In this document: piece after piece, positions 63,578 through 64,000 of the stretch | Position numbering within the stretch: position 1 is the first letter of the stretch | How the letters are laid out: each line of letters opens with the position of its first letter | Assembly (NCBI GenBank): GCA_002989075.1 | Contig: PSQN01000014.1 | Span: 1,414,005-1,478,004, forward strand | Direction: 5' to 3' | Source: Arthonia radiata | Lineage: Eukaryota > Ascomycota > Arthoniomycetes > Arthoniales > Arthoniaceae | Length of the DNA: 64,000 bases | Program-made: the position numbers and the translations under genes | The notes under the pieces: model-generated | The model's database searches: none | Told to the model about the DNA's origin: nothing | What the model saw: the letters and a program-made list of their open reading frames with translations, nothing else

Positions 63578-64000
63578 ATGACAAGTCCCCTCCGCATCGC
63601 CATCCTCGGCGGCGGCGTCGCCGGCCCCTCCTGCGCCGCCTTCCTCGCGCTCGCAGGCCACAAGGTAACAATCTTCGAGCGCAGCGCCTCCCCCCGCAAG
63701 ACAGGCCAAGCAATCGACATCCGCGGCCCGGGCGTCGCCACCATCCGCAAGCTCGGCCTCGAGGCCGACATCCGCGCCCGCCACACCACCGAGAAGGGCA
63801 TCCGCAAGGTCAACGCCGCGAACCAAACGATCTTCAACCTGGACGCGACGGGCGATACGGCGAACCAGGCTCTGACGTCGGAGTTTGAGATCTTGAGGTC
63901 CGATCTGGTGAATTTGCTGACGGCTAAGGCGGAGGAAAGGGGCGTGCAGACGGTGTATGGGGAGTTTGTGACGGGGCTGACGCAGGATGGTAAGGGCGTG
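63578..64000 (+). CDS. FAD-dependent monooxygenase (3' truncated)
   Basis: Starts at ATG 63578 (cccacgATGacaagt) and stays open to the last base (141 codons), so the gene runs on beyond the window. MTSPLRIAILGGGVAGPSCA has the GxGxxG-type FAD motif, followed by FERSASPRKTGQAIDIRGPG and LRSDLVNLLTAKAEERG, the RxDL region of UbiH/salicylate-hydroxylase-like flavoprotein monooxygenases. These add one oxygen to aromatic or tetracycline-like substrates using NAD(P)H. Very C-rich third positions match neighbouring genes. Substrate unknown; no intron in the visible part. Confidence 0.85.
   Translation, partial: MTSPLRIAILGGGVAGPSCAAFLALAGHKVTIFERSASPRKTGQAIDIRGPGVATIRKLGLEADIRARHTTEKGIRKVNAANQTIFNLDATGDTANQALTSEFEILRSDLVNLLTAKAEERGVQTVYGEFVTGLTQDGKGV

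Noticed and set aside
1-64000. tRNA genes, rRNA, CRISPR arrays, transposons and LTR elements
   Set aside because: Looked for B-box-like GTTCGA contexts outside CDS, long terminal or inverted repeats and transposase or reverse-transcriptase motifs; found none.

Overview
The window is nuclear DNA of a filamentous ascomycete (Pezizomycotina, most likely a Dothideomycete; the class is inference). Genes are compact and lie on both strands. Introns are mostly 45-160 nt, with GTANGT/GTGAGT donors, CTAAC/CTGAC-like branch points and CAG/TAG acceptors. Proteins such as Cdc37, Emc1, glycogenin, a TBC-EF-hand Gyp2/Mdr1 GAP, a Yippee protein and fungal ferric reductase have no prokaryotic counterparts of this form. 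I rebuilt exon structures by hand by joining exons where splice signals and reading phase agree. I see 28 genes with reasonable support, counting one pseudogene and two edge-truncated genes, plus two weak candidates. I see no tRNA or rRNA gene, CRISPR array, transposon or LTR element.

Layout. 1-6.3 kb: 3' part of a Delta(24)-sterol reductase-like flavoprotein, CDC37, and a secreted thaumatin-like protein. 8.9-16.1 kb: a long coiled-coil membrane protein carrying dynein-light-chain-like QT motifs, and a Rab GAP. 18.3-27.0 kb: MARVEL protein, ferric reductase, EMC1 and a five-exon SDR, all on the plus strand. 27.0-32.5 kb: gene-poor stretch with two small related Cys-rich (zinc-ribbon-like) genes absent from simple ORF lists. 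32.5-35.1 kb: NmrA-type reductase beside an O-methyltransferase that looks as if it is decaying. 36.2-43.6 kb: a single-pass membrane protein, then three diverged relatives of an F-box-like fungal family in a row, the middle one interrupted by a stop codon. 43.8-46.1 kb: intradiol dioxygenase and a DUF1772 membrane protein. 46.5-62.8 kb: housekeeping block (glycogenin, Gfd2-like DEDDh exonuclease, ING/PHD chromatin reader, triple-KH RNA-binding protein, zinc alcohol dehydrogenase, Yippee, TPR-DnaJ co-chaperone). 63.6 kb to the end: 5' part of a FAD monooxygenase.

The genes do not form one pathway. Two themes recur. One is Hsp90/Hsp70 and secretory protein handling (CDC37, TPR-DnaJ, EMC1). The other is small-molecule redox enzymes (sterol reductase-like, ferric reductase, SDR, NmrA reductase, methyltransferase, dioxygenase, MDR dehydrogenase, FAD monooxygenase). 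The most unusual material is the QT-motif coiled-coil protein at 8.9-11.8 kb, the paired Cys-rich mini-genes near 28 and 30.6 kb, and the decaying tandem family at 38-42.7 kb.
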